In this document: one piece after another, positions 45,050 through 56,777 of the stretch | How positions within the stretch are numbered: position 1 is the first letter of the stretch | Layout: every line of letters begins with the position of its first letter | Origin: Bifidobacterium subtile | Lineage (GTDB): Bacteria > Actinomycetota > Actinomycetes > Actinomycetales > Bifidobacteriaceae | Assembly (NCBI RefSeq): GCF_000741775.1 | Contig: NZ_JGZR01000006.1 | Span: 248,001-312,000, forward strand | DNA length: 64,000 nucleotides | Direction of reading: 5' to 3' | Position numbers and translations under genes: made by a program | Notes under the pieces: generated by a model | Told to the model about the DNA's origin: nothing | Databases searched by the model: none | Seen by the model: the letters and a program-made list of their open reading frames with translations, nothing else

Positions 45050-46521
45050 TGACAGAGGAGAATGTGATGGCGGAGAATGCGGCAGGGGAGAATGCGGTGA
45101 AGGAAGCCGTTGCGCAGGAGGCTGCGCAGAACGCGAAGCAGGTCATCGATGCCGATCGCCCGGTCGTGCTGGCCGTGGACCATGTGGCCAAATCCTTCCG
45201 TCTGCCCACCGAGCAGGCCACGGGCCTGAAGATGGCCTTCCTCAACTGGACGCGCGGCGTCAAGGGCTACACCGAGCAGGAAGTGCTCACGGATATCAGC
45301 TTCGAGGTGAAGCAGGGCGATTTCTTCGGCATCGTCGGGCGCAACGGCTCCGGCAAGTCGACGCTCCTGAAGATCATCTCCGGCATCTACGTGCCCGAGA
45401 AAGGCACCGTGAAAACCGTCGGCAAGCTCGTGCCCTTCATCGAGCTGGGCGTCGGATTCAACCCCGAGCTCACCGGGCGTGAAAACGTCTACCTGAACGG
45501 GGCGCTGCTGGGCTTCAGCCGCGATGAGATCGACGCGATGTACGACGACATCGTCGATTTCGCGGAGCTTGGCGAATTCATGGACCAGAAGCTCAAGAAC
45601 TACTCCTCCGGCATGCAGGTGCGACTCGCGTTCTCCGTGGCCATCAAGGCGCAGGGCGATATTCTGGTGCTCGACGAGGTGCTCGCCGTCGGCGACGAGG
45701 CCTTCCAGCGCAAATGCGACAACTTCTTCACCGAAATCAAGCAGGACCCCACCAAGACGGTCATCCTCGTGACGCACAGCATGGAATCGGTCAAGAAATA
45801 CTGCAACAAGGCCATTCTCATCAAAGACGGCGAGATCATCGTAAGCGGCAACAAGGATGACGTCGCCGACCGCTACACGATCGAGAATCTCAAGACGAAG
45901 GACGCGACGGAGCACAACGAGGAGGAGGACGAATACCCCACGGGCCTGAGCGCGCGCGTTCCCGTGCTCAATGTGCGCCCGGCAGGCTCGCCCGCAAGCC
46001 TCATCGACGGCGACTTCGCGTTTGACGCCGAATACGAATTCAACGAGGAGGGCACGCCGTTCTATATGGCGCTGGCCATGCACGACATGCAGCGCGGCGG
46101 CGTGTGCTTCGGCGACAGCTTCGACCTCTACGAGTACGGCCGCCACAAGGTCCATCTTGCCGTACCGATGAAGCTCTTCAACAACGGCAAATTCCGCATC
46201 ACCGTGTCGTTGCACACCAGGGACAGGCACGACCCGCTCAAGGTGGAGATGGTCGCGTTCAGCAACGAGGAGAACTCCTGCGACTTCGTGGTGAGCGATC
46301 CCAAGGGCAAGGATAATTTCGCGCTGATCAACAAGTGGTCCATGGACTACCGCTGGATCGGGGGAGCCAAGGCCACTGCGGACAGGCTCATGGAAGAGGA
46401 GCTGGCGAAGCAGGCGGCTGCTGGTCTGGCGGCCGCTGGATCCGTTGGGACGGTGGCTGCTGGGCCTGCCGGGTCGGCAGCCGAAGACGGGCAGGGCGCT
46501 CAGAACGAATCCGTTTTGTAG
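45049..46521 (+). CDS. Polysaccharide ABC transporter ATP-binding protein with C-terminal substrate-binding domain (Wzt type)
   Basis: A 490-residue protein. A 35-residue Ala/Glu/Asn-rich leader precedes the ATPase: Walker A GRNGSGKST (97-105), NYSSGMQVRLAFSVAI signature and ILVLDEVLAVGDEAF. After residue 290 comes a beta-sandwich like the Wzt C-terminal domain (ARVPVLNVRPAG, FAFDAEYEFNEEGTPFYMALAMHDMQRGGVCFGDS), which recognises the finished glycan. An Ala/Gly-rich tail ends it. The stop codon lies inside the first of three hairpin repeats. Confidence 0.93.
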   Translation: MTEENVMAENAAGENAVKEAVAQEAAQNAKQVIDADRPVVLAVDHVAKSFRLPTEQATGLKMAFLNWTRGVKGYTEQEVLTDISFEVKQGDFFGIVGRNGSGKSTLLKIISGIYVPEKGTVKTVGKLVPFIELGVGFNPELTGRENVYLNGALLGFSRDEIDAMYDDIVDFAELGEFMDQKLKNYSSGMQVRLAFSVAIKAQGDILVLDEVLAVGDEAFQRKCDNFFTEIKQDPTKTVILVTHSMESVKKYCNKAILIKDGEIIVSGNKDDVADRYTIENLKTKDATEHNEEEDEYPTGLSARVPVLNVRPAGSPASLIDGDFAFDAEYEFNEEGTPFYMALAMHDMQRGGVCFGDSFDLYEYGRHKVHLAVPMKLFNNGKFRITVSLHTRDRHDPLKVEMVAFSNEENSCDFVVSDPKGKDNFALINKWSMDYRWIGGAKATADRLMEEELAKQAAAGLAAAGSVGTVAAGPAGSAAEDGQGAQNESVL

Positions 46522-46670
46522 CGCTAATGGTGGCCTGTCGCTACAAAACGGTCTGTAAGACTTGGGTATCGTCCGTTTTGTAGCGTTAGGACGTGGCTAA
46601 CGCTACAAAACGGACATTAAGCGACGGTTATAGGCAGTTTTGTAGCGTTCCCCGCACGGTAGCGCTACAA
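46511..46670. repeat. Three consecutive hairpins with a shared arm sequence
   Basis: Hairpin 1: CCGTTTTGTAGCG at 46511-46523 pairs with 46539-46551. Hairpin 2: a perfect 19-bp stem, 46571-46589 with 46597-46615, loop GACGTGG. Hairpin 3: TTGTAGCG at 46640-46647 with 46663-46670. All use the same arm, GTTTTGTAGCG and complement. They fill the gap between the converging wzt and glycosyltransferase genes and could act as a bidirectional terminator, but the repeated arm suggests an element family. The wzt stop codon is the TAG of the first arm. Confidence 0.85.
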
Positions 46671-46686
46671 TCCGGACGCAATGTGC

Positions 46687-48888
46687 CTAGTCCGTTATGG
46701 TCTGCTCCTTGAACACCTTGCCCCAGGCGTCGACGCTGGCTATGTCGGCCTCCCGGTATTCGCGAGACAGCTGGTCCCAGTGCTTGAGCAGCGTGCGGGA
46801 CATGCGCAGCCCTTCGCGCAGCTGCCTTCTGAAGAGCGCGCTGTCGCGTTTGCACCACGCTGCGGTGCTGCCGTCAGGCGATGTGACCAGCGCGGAATTC
46901 ACGCCGACGAAGGAGCGCCAGATGGCCTGATCGGCGGGGACGGCCACGTCTGGCCGGACGTCTTTGACGCCGCTGCCGCGAGAGGTCAGCGCCTTGACGA
47001 TGGCCTTCAGGCCGCTTTTCTTGATGGCCTTCGACGTGGTGGGCGTGCCGAGAATGGTGAATTCGCGGGCTGGCGCAGGCAGCTCGTCCACGTCGGCGAT
47101 GAGCGTGGTGTCGTCGAAGCTTTGGCGCTCCTGACGGACCTCCGCCATCTTGCCGGGCATGGAATCGAGGATGTACTGCGGCCCGCGCAGGATATCGCGC
47201 AGGCCCATATGCTGCAGATGCAAGGCGGAATACACGAGCTTGAGACCGACGTTGATGTCGCTGTACAGCATTTCGTAGGCAAGACGCCTGCTGGGCTTGG
47301 GGCAGTGCAGCAGGCCGCAGATCCACCGGTTGCGCTGGAAGAAGTACCATTCCCATGTTCTGGACGGGTCCTTGTCATGCCAGGCCTGATGCCACACGGC
47401 TACTCCGGGCAGGCAGACCGTGCGGTAGCCGTGCTCGGCGGCGCGCAGCGCGTATTCGGTGTCGTCGAATTTGATGAAGAAGGGCATCGACAGGCCGATC
47501 TCCTTCATGATGGCCGTCGGGATGAGGCACATCCACCAGCCGTTGAAATCCGAGTCGATGCGCCGGTGGCGCTCGGGCGAATCGCGCAGCGGGAAGCGCG
47601 CGAAGTCATGATTGTAATCCAATCCCTGCGAAGGCTTCATCCATACGCTGGCGGCGTCGAAGCGTTCGCCCTGCGTGTAGAGCACGGTGCGATTGTCCAA
47701 GTGCAGCATGCCGCCGCCTACGATGGTGGGCTGCTTGGCGTAGTCGGCGAACTGCACCGCGCGTAGGATTGCCTCCGGCTCACTGATGGCGTCGTCGTCC
47801 AGCAGCAGCGTGTACGAGCTGGTGCCCGCCTTGAGCGTCTCGTACATGCCGCGCGAGAAGCCGGCCGAACCGCCCATGTTGGTCTGGCGCAGGTAAGTCA
47901 GCTGGCTGCCCAGCTCCTGCGCTGTCTGCTCGAAGCCGGGCAGATCCCTCACCAGATCAGTGCCTTGGTCGGTGCAGTAGATGGTGTCGAGGCGTGCCAC
48001 CAGCGCCGGCTCGTGCGCGATGGTCTGTAGCTGGCGCAGGCAGTACTTGGCCCGGTTGAAGGTGGTGATGGCGATCGACAGGGTGGTGTTGGCGCTGCCT
48101 GTGCTCTTAGCGGTGCCGGTGTCGCTGCTGCCGCCAGAAGCTGCCATATTCTCGCGGCGCGGCACCGACCACTGCGCGTCTTCGAATTGCAGTGTCGAAT
48201 CGTTGCTCGCTTTGGCATCGAACCAGAAGTATCCGCCGTCGATCAAGCCGCTCATGGGGAGCACGGTTTCGACCGTTTCGAAGCCGGCGGGATTGGCATC
48301 GTCGGAGAACCCAGCCTGTGCTGCGCTGCCAGGCGCGGCATCGTCGGGCGCTGCGTTGCCAGACAATGCGCCGGCAGCCGCCGCGTCATCCCGCGTGGTG
48401 TCGACCCGAATGGTGTCAAGCGCCGAGAACAGGCCTCGGCCCGATGATTTGTACAGCGCGATCTCGCCCTTGCCGTGCACCTTCGCGCTGAACCGCACAC
48501 TGCTGATATTCGTCCAACGCTTCCAATAGCTGGCCGGAAACGCGTTGAAGAATGTGCACAGCGAAACATGCCTGCCGGAGAGCACCGTCATCGCATGGCG
48601 CGAGTCGACGGTGAACACGTCGCTGGCGGCGGTGTCTGCATGCCGCTCGATGCTTTCGTTGAGCAGATGCCGGACGGCTTTGCCGTTCATGCTGCCGAAC
48701 TGCATGCTTTCCATATCAAGGCGAGGGTTGAACACATCGTCGGTGAGGTGCGGTCTCGTCCATTCGATGGCATATAGGGGCAGCACCAGGTCCTGGTCGC
48801 TCAATGGGAATACGACGCGGTTGACGGCCTCCCAAGCCTGGGTCTCCGTCTCGGTGCCCGGCTGATACGTGGTATGCATGGTCTTCAT
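46687..48888 (-). CDS. Galactofuranosyltransferase GlfT2-like protein
   Basis: A 733-residue protein resembling mycobacterial GlfT2, the polymerase of the galactan. Residues 1-240 form the N-terminal beta domain; the GT2-like core begins SIAITTFNRAKYCLRQL near 271, with LLLDDDAISE (DDD 364-366) and VAVWHQAWHDKDPSRTWEWYFFQRNRWI near 490, both typical of GlfT2. A low-complexity Ala/Asp segment (about 166-202) interrupts the beta domain. It indicates that galactofuranose is part of the polysaccharide, although no UDP-galactopyranose mutase gene is seen here. Start ATG 48888. Confidence 0.87.
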   Translation of the reverse strand: MKTMHTTYQPGTETETQAWEAVNRVVFPLSDQDLVLPLYAIEWTRPHLTDDVFNPRLDMESMQFGSMNGKAVRHLLNESIERHADTAASDVFTVDSRHAMTVLSGRHVSLCTFFNAFPASYWKRWTNISSVRFSAKVHGKGEIALYKSSGRGLFSALDTIRVDTTRDDAAAAGALSGNAAPDDAAPGSAAQAGFSDDANPAGFETVETVLPMSGLIDGGYFWFDAKASNDSTLQFEDAQWSVPRRENMAASGGSSDTGTAKSTGSANTTLSIAITTFNRAKYCLRQLQTIAHEPALVARLDTIYCTDQGTDLVRDLPGFEQTAQELGSQLTYLRQTNMGGSAGFSRGMYETLKAGTSSYTLLLDDDAISEPEAILRAVQFADYAKQPTIVGGGMLHLDNRTVLYTQGERFDAASVWMKPSQGLDYNHDFARFPLRDSPERHRRIDSDFNGWWMCLIPTAIMKEIGLSMPFFIKFDDTEYALRAAEHGYRTVCLPGVAVWHQAWHDKDPSRTWEWYFFQRNRWICGLLHCPKPSRRLAYEMLYSDINVGLKLVYSALHLQHMGLRDILRGPQYILDSMPGKMAEVRQERQSFDDTTLIADVDELPAPAREFTILGTPTTSKAIKKSGLKAIVKALTSRGSGVKDVRPDVAVPADQAIWRSFVGVNSALVTSPDGSTAAWCKRDSALFRRQLREGLRMSRTLLKHWDQLSREYREADIASVDAWGKVFKEQTITD

Positions 48889-49021
48889 TATATGGAACCG
48901 CGCGTAAGTTCATTCGGTCTTGACGCTCTTCTTGCGTCGAGACCCCGAGTTTGTCCGATGGTTGATACGGTAGAATTGCCCGCGACAGGGCGAGGCGTTC
49001 GATGCGCGGAAGGCGGCACGG

Positions 49022-50059
49022 GTGGTGATGGCACAGCAGGCGGGCGGGACTGGAACACGGTTTTGCGAGACGCAGCCGAGTAAGACGCAGCACGGCAGCC
49101 AGCTGGAGGCCGCGGCAGGTTTCTCGGTGCTCATGGCCGTATACGCCGGCGACCGGCTGGATTATCTGCGACGTGCGGTGCTGTCCAGCACGGTCGAGCA
49201 GACCTGCGTTCCGACGCAGCTGGTCATTGTGCGCGACGGACCGGTTCCCGAGGCAGTGCAGTCGTTTCTGGACAGGCTGGCAATATGGCTGGACGAGCGA
49301 TTCGCGCAGGCTGAGCGGTACGAGGCTGTGCCAGAAATCACGGTGCTTGAGCTGGCGAAGAATTCCGGCCTGGCGCATGCGTTGAATCAGGGCTTGCTGC
49401 GGTGCCGATACGAATTGGTCGCCCGCGCGGACAGCGATGATGTCTCGCTGCCGGAGCGCTTCGCCACGATTATTCCGCTGCTTGATTCGCACGCCGGCCG
49501 ATACGACGTCGTCGGCAGCGCGATCCGCGAATTCAGCGGCGACGAGCGCGGGCGGCAGCTTGGCCAAACGCGCATATTGCCTGCTGGAGGTAAGCCACTG
49601 CTCGACTTCGCCCGCGCGCGTTCCCCGCTGCATCATCCGAGCGTGGCTTTCCGGAAATCCGCGATACAGCGTGTCGGCGGCTATCCCGAGCACAATGGTC
49701 GCTTCGAGGATTACCTGCTGTGGGAGCGGCTGATTCTGGCCGGGGCGCGGCTGCATAACGTCGCTGAGCCGCTTGTGCTGTACCGCGTCGACGCGGGTGC
49801 CTACCAGCGGCGCGGCGGGTGGACGATGTTCCGCGACGAGCTGGCGTTGCAGCGCCGATTCCGGGCGGATGGATTCATCAGCACCATTCAATTTGTACGT
49901 AACGTCGCTATTCGTGCGCTGTACCGGCTCATGCCGACTGGACTGCGTAAGCTGGGATATCGGGCGCTGACCGCCGTGCGCAACCTAGGACACGCTGGAT
50001 CCCACGACGTCGAACCAACAGTGCCGAAGAACACAGGGCGAGACGGAAACGAGGCGTAA
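49022..50059 (+). CDS. Family 2 glycosyltransferase
   Basis: A 345-residue GT2 enzyme of the amylovoran-type group: FSVLMAVYAGDRLDYLRRAV, LVIVRDGPVPE, ELAKNSGLAHALNQGL, LVARADSDDVSLPERFATI and HHPSVAFRKSAIQRVGGYP. A positively charged C-terminal tail may bind the membrane surface. GTG 49022 follows GGAAGG by eight bases; ATG 49028 is close by. Divergent from the GlfT2-like gene and five bases before the next gene, so the two are cotranscribed. Confidence 0.88.
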   Translation: MVMAQQAGGTGTRFCETQPSKTQHGSQLEAAAGFSVLMAVYAGDRLDYLRRAVLSSTVEQTCVPTQLVIVRDGPVPEAVQSFLDRLAIWLDERFAQAERYEAVPEITVLELAKNSGLAHALNQGLLRCRYELVARADSDDVSLPERFATIIPLLDSHAGRYDVVGSAIREFSGDERGRQLGQTRILPAGGKPLLDFARARSPLHHPSVAFRKSAIQRVGGYPEHNGRFEDYLLWERLILAGARLHNVAEPLVLYRVDAGAYQRRGGWTMFRDELALQRRFRADGFISTIQFVRNVAIRALYRLMPTGLRKLGYRALTAVRNLGHAGSHDVEPTVPKNTGRDGNEA

Positions 50060-50064
50060 CGCAT

Positions 50065-52428
50065 ATGGAACTGTCCACATGGCCGCAGGCCGTGCCCCTG
50101 ATCGTGGCCGCCATACTCGCGATCTATGTGCCCGGCATGCTGATCGTCGCCGCAACCGGTCGCCGCGGCATTGTGGAACTCGTCGGGCTGGCACCGCTGG
50201 TTTCCCTCGCCATCGCCGGCGTGGGCGGTGTGATCGCGTATCCGTTCGGCCTGCGGTGGGAGTGGTGGAGTTATCTAATATCCTGCGTGATGGTGCTGAT
50301 AATCGTGCTTTCCGTGGCAGGTCGCCGGGAGGCGGCGCGGCTGATGCGGAGAGGATTCCAACAGCCTGAGACTGTGCGTGGAGCAGGGCATGAACGTTCC
50401 GAGGAGTCCGAAGGCCCTGAAAATCCTGAAAATCTCGCAGATCCCGTGCGGCGCAATGACGCGGCCGCGGTGCCTCGAGAGGATCTCGCGCCCATGGGCT
50501 CGAGGCGCTTGGCTGCACAACAGTCGGTTATGCAGTATTCCGTTCCGCAATCCTCGGATTCGAACCGTTCGGTTCCCAGGCGCTCGATTCCGCAGAACGC
50601 CGAGCAATGGCGTCGCGAGATCCTGCGCTCGTGCCGCTTCTGGCTCCCTGCGTTCGCAGGCGTTGCGCTGGCCGCGCTCACGGTGGCACTGCGGCTGCGG
50701 CGCGCTGTGCCTTCCCCCGAGCAGGTCACGCAGAATTACGATTCGGTGTTTCACGACAACGTCGTCGCCCGCATTATGCTGACTGGTCAGGCCTCATCGT
50801 TGCACGCTCTGCCGCCGATTCGCGAAGTCTACCCGATAGCCTTCCAGCAGTTCGCCGCCTTGAGCGGCGCAGCTGTCCCCGGAGCCGTGGCAGCCACCGC
50901 CGTCACCACCACTTGGCTGGTGTTCGCGGCGCTGATCTGGCCGATTTCGATGCTCTACCTCGTTCGTGCCATCTGCGGCCGCCGCATGCTCTCCGATTTC
51001 CTGGCTCCGGCTTTATCGGCCGTCTGCGCAGGGTTTCCGTTCCTTCTTTTGGATTGGGGCACGCTGTATTCGATGTTCGCCGCTCAGGCAATCGCGCCGG
51101 TGCTGCTGGCGGTGCTGTGGCGATGGTGCAGGCATGATTGGAAGGCCGGCAAGTGGCAGGCGCTGAGCGGATTGGGTTGGATCGCAGTAGGCGTGATCGC
51201 GGTGTCATTCTGCCATTTCCGCGTGGTGATGACGGTGGCGCTGCTGGCGCTGCCGCTGGTGCTGGTCTGGCTGGTGCAAGCCGCCGGAGCGTTGCGCCGC
51301 GTCAACGTCAAAGCCTTCCGAATCTCTTCTGCCGTTGGTGTGCTGGCGGTAATCGCAGTGCTTGGAGCAGGCTTCGCTATTTTCTCGAATATGTATTTGC
51401 GCAGCAATACGCGGCCCATATCTGGCCATCTCAACGGCGGGCCGGCCCTGCCGACCGAAGATATTTCCTCGGCGATCAGACGTTTTGCGTTAGGGACCCC
51501 CATCGACTCGGCGAATGTGCGCATGCCTGTGTTCTGGCCGATCGCAGCGCTGCTGATCGCCGCGGTTGCGGTCGCTCTGCTGGCGCATACGCAGGAAAGC
51601 CTGATCATGGCGACGTCGTTCCTGCTGCTGGGCTTCGTGTTCGTCAGTTGCGCGGGAACCCACGCCGACTGGGCGAAGGTGGTGACCGCGCTATGGTATA
51701 AGGACCAGCGCCGGCTGTTTGCGGCTTGGCCGGTCGCCGCGATACCGCTGATATGCTGGGCGCTGCTCTGGCTGCTGGATCTGGCTGTGGTCGCGCTGGG
51801 CAGGCGCTCTCTAGGTAACGGCATTCTGAATAGGAGCACTCAGTTCGGAGGCGCTCAGTCAAACGTCACTGGGCGCGGGCAGGCATCAATCGTGCTTCGC
51901 TCCTGCGCAGTGCTGGCAGCCGTTATCGTGGGGCTGCTGTCCTGCGTCGCCAACCCGCAGGCCGATGGCATGCAGCGATCGGTGAGCCGTACCTACGCCT
52001 TCGCTGCAAACGGCTCGGATTCCCCGATGCTTTCGCGCGACGAGTATCTGCTGCTTAAGAGGCTGGGCTCGTATGTGGGAGAGAACGAGCAGGTCATCGC
52101 CGACCCATGGAACGGCAGCGGCTTCATGCTCGCCATAGGCCGGCGCACGCCGTATTACGCGCATCTGAGCATGCAATGGGATTATGACCATGATTACCTC
52201 GCCCGCCACTTGGGCGAGATCAGATCCGATCCCCAGGTCTGTTCGATCATACAGGGCAACAATCTGCATTGGTATTTGGATATGGGCGGCTCGTACGTGC
52301 CTGGCGACCCGCAGCATGAGATGTTCACCGGCATGCATCCAGTTCCCGACGTCATGCAGCCCGTCGACAGCCAAGGCCGCGCTACCCTGTATTGGATCAC
52401 CGGATGCGGCATGGGCAGTCGGCCGTAG
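50065..52428 (+). CDS. Large polytopic membrane protein (DUF6541-like)
   Basis: A 787-residue protein with roughly 12-14 helices, beginning with ILAIYVPGMLIVAA. VTQNYDSVFHDNVVARIMLTGQASSLHALPPIREVYPIAFQ, an extracytoplasmic loop with D and H residues, and WGTLYSMFAAQAIAPVLLAV are typical of the group I recall as DUF6541, found in actinobacterial surface glycan loci. A cytoplasmic loop of about 90 residues (near 105-190), rich in Glu, Ser, Arg and Pro, is not conserved-looking. The C-terminal extracytoplasmic part has WNGSGFMLAIGRRTPYYAHLSMQWDYD. Glycan transfer is inferred. Confidence 0.75.
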   Translation: MELSTWPQAVPLIVAAILAIYVPGMLIVAATGRRGIVELVGLAPLVSLAIAGVGGVIAYPFGLRWEWWSYLISCVMVLIIVLSVAGRREAARLMRRGFQQPETVRGAGHERSEESEGPENPENLADPVRRNDAAAVPREDLAPMGSRRLAAQQSVMQYSVPQSSDSNRSVPRRSIPQNAEQWRREILRSCRFWLPAFAGVALAALTVALRLRRAVPSPEQVTQNYDSVFHDNVVARIMLTGQASSLHALPPIREVYPIAFQQFAALSGAAVPGAVAATAVTTTWLVFAALIWPISMLYLVRAICGRRMLSDFLAPALSAVCAGFPFLLLDWGTLYSMFAAQAIAPVLLAVLWRWCRHDWKAGKWQALSGLGWIAVGVIAVSFCHFRVVMTVALLALPLVLVWLVQAAGALRRVNVKAFRISSAVGVLAVIAVLGAGFAIFSNMYLRSNTRPISGHLNGGPALPTEDISSAIRRFALGTPIDSANVRMPVFWPIAALLIAAVAVALLAHTQESLIMATSFLLLGFVFVSCAGTHADWAKVVTALWYKDQRRLFAAWPVAAIPLICWALLWLLDLAVVALGRRSLGNGILNRSTQFGGAQSNVTGRGQASIVLRSCAVLAAVIVGLLSCVANPQADGMQRSVSRTYAFAANGSDSPMLSRDEYLLLKRLGSYVGENEQVIADPWNGSGFMLAIGRRTPYYAHLSMQWDYDHDYLARHLGEIRSDPQVCSIIQGNNLHWYLDMGGSYVPGDPQHEMFTGMHPVPDVMQPVDSQGRATLYWITGCGMGSRP

Positions 52429-52622
52429 CCGATTGTGCAAAGGTTCGGCTAGTAGGTTTGTGGCGCAATGCCCCATTGGCGCGAATTCGTACTAGGGCCA
52501 TCATCCACTCGTACTGCCGTCGCGCAAATAACCCTATCGGCGCGACATTGATGCTGGAACTCCATGCGTTGGAACTCGCCGCCTATTGATGAGACACACG
52601 GCGGGCCGCGCGACGCTGGGCG

Positions 52623-55244
<2,622 letters not shown>

Positions 55245-55251
55245 GATTTGT

Positions 55252-55290
55252 GGCTCGCGCCTTGTGACCTCGATCCACAAAGCGCGAGCC
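55252..55290. terminator. Bidirectional hairpin between guaB1 and crgA
   Basis: GGCTCGCGC-c-TTGTG (55252-55266) pairs with CACAA-a-GCGCGAGCC (55276-55290), with one bulged mismatch. It lies between two converging genes and could stop both transcripts, although long T-runs are absent. Confidence 0.65.
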
Positions 55291-55331
55291 GGCCTCTCCG
55301 CTGGAACTCAGTATTTCCACATTTCAGCAGC

Positions 55332-55823
55332 TCAGCGCCACCACATCGTCATAAGGAAGCCGACCATGAGAATGGCGAAGGCGATGGCGAGATTCCATGC
55401 GCCGATGTTCGGAATCGGGAAGTCGCCGGTGAGGTAGTAGACCACTGCCCACGCCAGTCCGATGACCATCAGGACGCAGAACAGCGGCACGAACCATGTG
55501 GGGTTTGCCTTGGTGCCCTTGATGGTCTCCTCGACGCGGCGGGTGTTCTCTTCCTGACGGCGAACCATGCGTTGCATCTGCGGGGTCATCGCCGACTGGT
55601 CGATGCTGGCGTTGAGCACGGCCTCGACCTTGTCCATCGGAATGCCGTAGTCGTCCTCGTCATCCTGAGCAGCGGTCTTCGTAGTAGTCTTCGCGTCCGT
55701 GTTCGCCGCTGTATCTGCATCGTCGCCCGGCTGCGCGATGTGCGCATTCTCGGCGTCCGACTGCCAGTCCACCTGGCCCTCAGGGTCGCTCGCGCCGGTT
55801 TTGTGCAGCTCTTCGTCAGCCAT
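55332..55823 (-). CDS. crgA: Cell division protein CrgA
   Basis: CrgA is a small actinobacterial membrane protein that recruits septal and polar growth proteins. The C-terminal 80 residues are clear: NPTWFVPLFCVLMVIGLAWAVVYYL, then GDFPIPNIGAWNLAIAFAILMVGFLMTMWWR, i.e. two helices. The N-terminal 80 residues are acidic, with Asp/Ala/Thr runs, longer than in most homologues. ATG 55823 has GGAG nine bases upstream; an ATG five codons earlier lacks one. Its place near sortase, pknA/B and pbpA is the usual one. Confidence 0.93.
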   Translation of the reverse strand: MADEELHKTGASDPEGQVDWQSDAENAHIAQPGDDADTAANTDAKTTTKTAAQDDEDDYGIPMDKVEAVLNASIDQSAMTPQMQRMVRRQEENTRRVEETIKGTKANPTWFVPLFCVLMVIGLAWAVVYYLTGDFPIPNIGAWNLAIAFAILMVGFLMTMWWR

Positions 55824-55901
55824 AAGCGTAGTCTCCATTCAATAGGCTAGAAATCATAATAGTGGTTAGACTCGAAAGTGGCGACTATCGGCGAGGGAAA
55901 T

Positions 55902-56669
55902 GTGGCGAATATGGCGAAGCGGGCCGGAAAACACGGGGCGAGGCGCTCGACAATGGGCGGTCTCGTCGTTTTCGTGGTCGTCGCATTCTCCGGTTATCTG
56001 CTGATGACGAATCTGCGTGTGAACCGCAGCGCCACGGTCACCTCCGACACCTCGCAACTGGTGGAGCAGCGCGTTGAACGGGTGAACAAACTGCAGCAGG
56101 AAGTCAATGGCCTCAGCTCGCAGGTCGATGTTCTGAACAAGATGACATCAGGCAATGCAGGCACCCAGGGCAGCTCCAATGACGATGCGGGTTCGGGGAC
56201 GCTGCTTCCTGCGGTGCAGGGGCCCGGCATCACAGTGACGTTGAATGATTCGTCGCTGTGGGAGAATGCCGTGGGTGACTCCGGCTCCACTGCCGACATC
56301 GATTATTACGTGATTCACCAGCAGGATATCGAGGCCGTAGTCAACGCGCTCTGGAAGGGCGGGGCCGAGGCGATGATGATCCAGGACCAGCGTGTGCTGT
56401 TCAATTCCGCAGTGCGCTGCACCGGCAACATTCTCACGCTGCAAGGCAAACAGTATTCGCCGCCCTACACGGTCTCCGCGATTGGCGATCCGGATGCGCT
56501 CACGCAGGCGCTCAACGATTCGCGCGCCATAGCGACCTACAAGGAGTATGTGCGTGCCTATGGCTTGGGCTGGAAGGTCGAGGCCAAGGACACGCAGCGA
56601 TTCCCCGAATCAGCGTTGCTGCAGCCGTTGCGTTACGCCAGCGTGCCGCAGGAGGAATTGAAGCAATGA
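55902..56669 (+). CDS. DUF881-family membrane-anchored protein
   Basis: About 255 residues: a basic head, one transmembrane helix (GGLVVFVVVAFSGYLLMT), a coiled-coil stretch (QLVEQRVERVNKLQQEVNGLSSQVDVL) and an extracytoplasmic domain with LPAVQGPGITVTLND, DIDYYVIHQQDIEAVVNALWKGGAEAMMIQDQRV and a conserved C in SAVRCTGNILTLQGK, all as in DUF881 proteins. The family sits beside division and sortase genes in actinobacteria but has no assigned biochemical role. GTG 55902 has GAGGGA upstream; ATG 55911 is possible. Divergent from crgA. Confidence 0.85.
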   Translation: MANMAKRAGKHGARRSTMGGLVVFVVVAFSGYLLMTNLRVNRSATVTSDTSQLVEQRVERVNKLQQEVNGLSSQVDVLNKMTSGNAGTQGSSNDDAGSGTLLPAVQGPGITVTLNDSSLWENAVGDSGSTADIDYYVIHQQDIEAVVNALWKGGAEAMMIQDQRVLFNSAVRCTGNILTLQGKQYSPPYTVSAIGDPDALTQALNDSRAIATYKEYVRAYGLGWKVEAKDTQRFPESALLQPLRYASVPQEELKQ

Positions 56670-56679
56670 GGGAATGGCA

Positions 56680-56777
56680 ATGAGTGGAAGACACCGCGTA
56701 AAAGACACTGAGTAGATGACACTGTGTGAGAAAACACTGTGTGAGGATATTGAGCAGAAGATACCGAGGAAAGATCA
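56680..56777 (+). repeat. Degenerate short tandem repeats between the DUF881 gene and sortase
   Basis: The gap contains a ladder of 15-17-base near-repeats built on GA(C/T)AC(T/C)G(A/T/C)GT(G/A)A: AGACACCGCGTAA, AGACACTGAGTAG, GACACTGTGTGAG, ACACTGTGTGAG and AGATACCGAGGA. The outer ends also share CAATGAG(G/T)G. Confidence 0.55.

Noticed and set aside
50500..50590. Tract resembling a tRNA T-arm (GGATTCGAACCG)
   Set aside because: No cloverleaf can be drawn around it, and it lies inside the low-complexity loop of the DUF6541-like gene.
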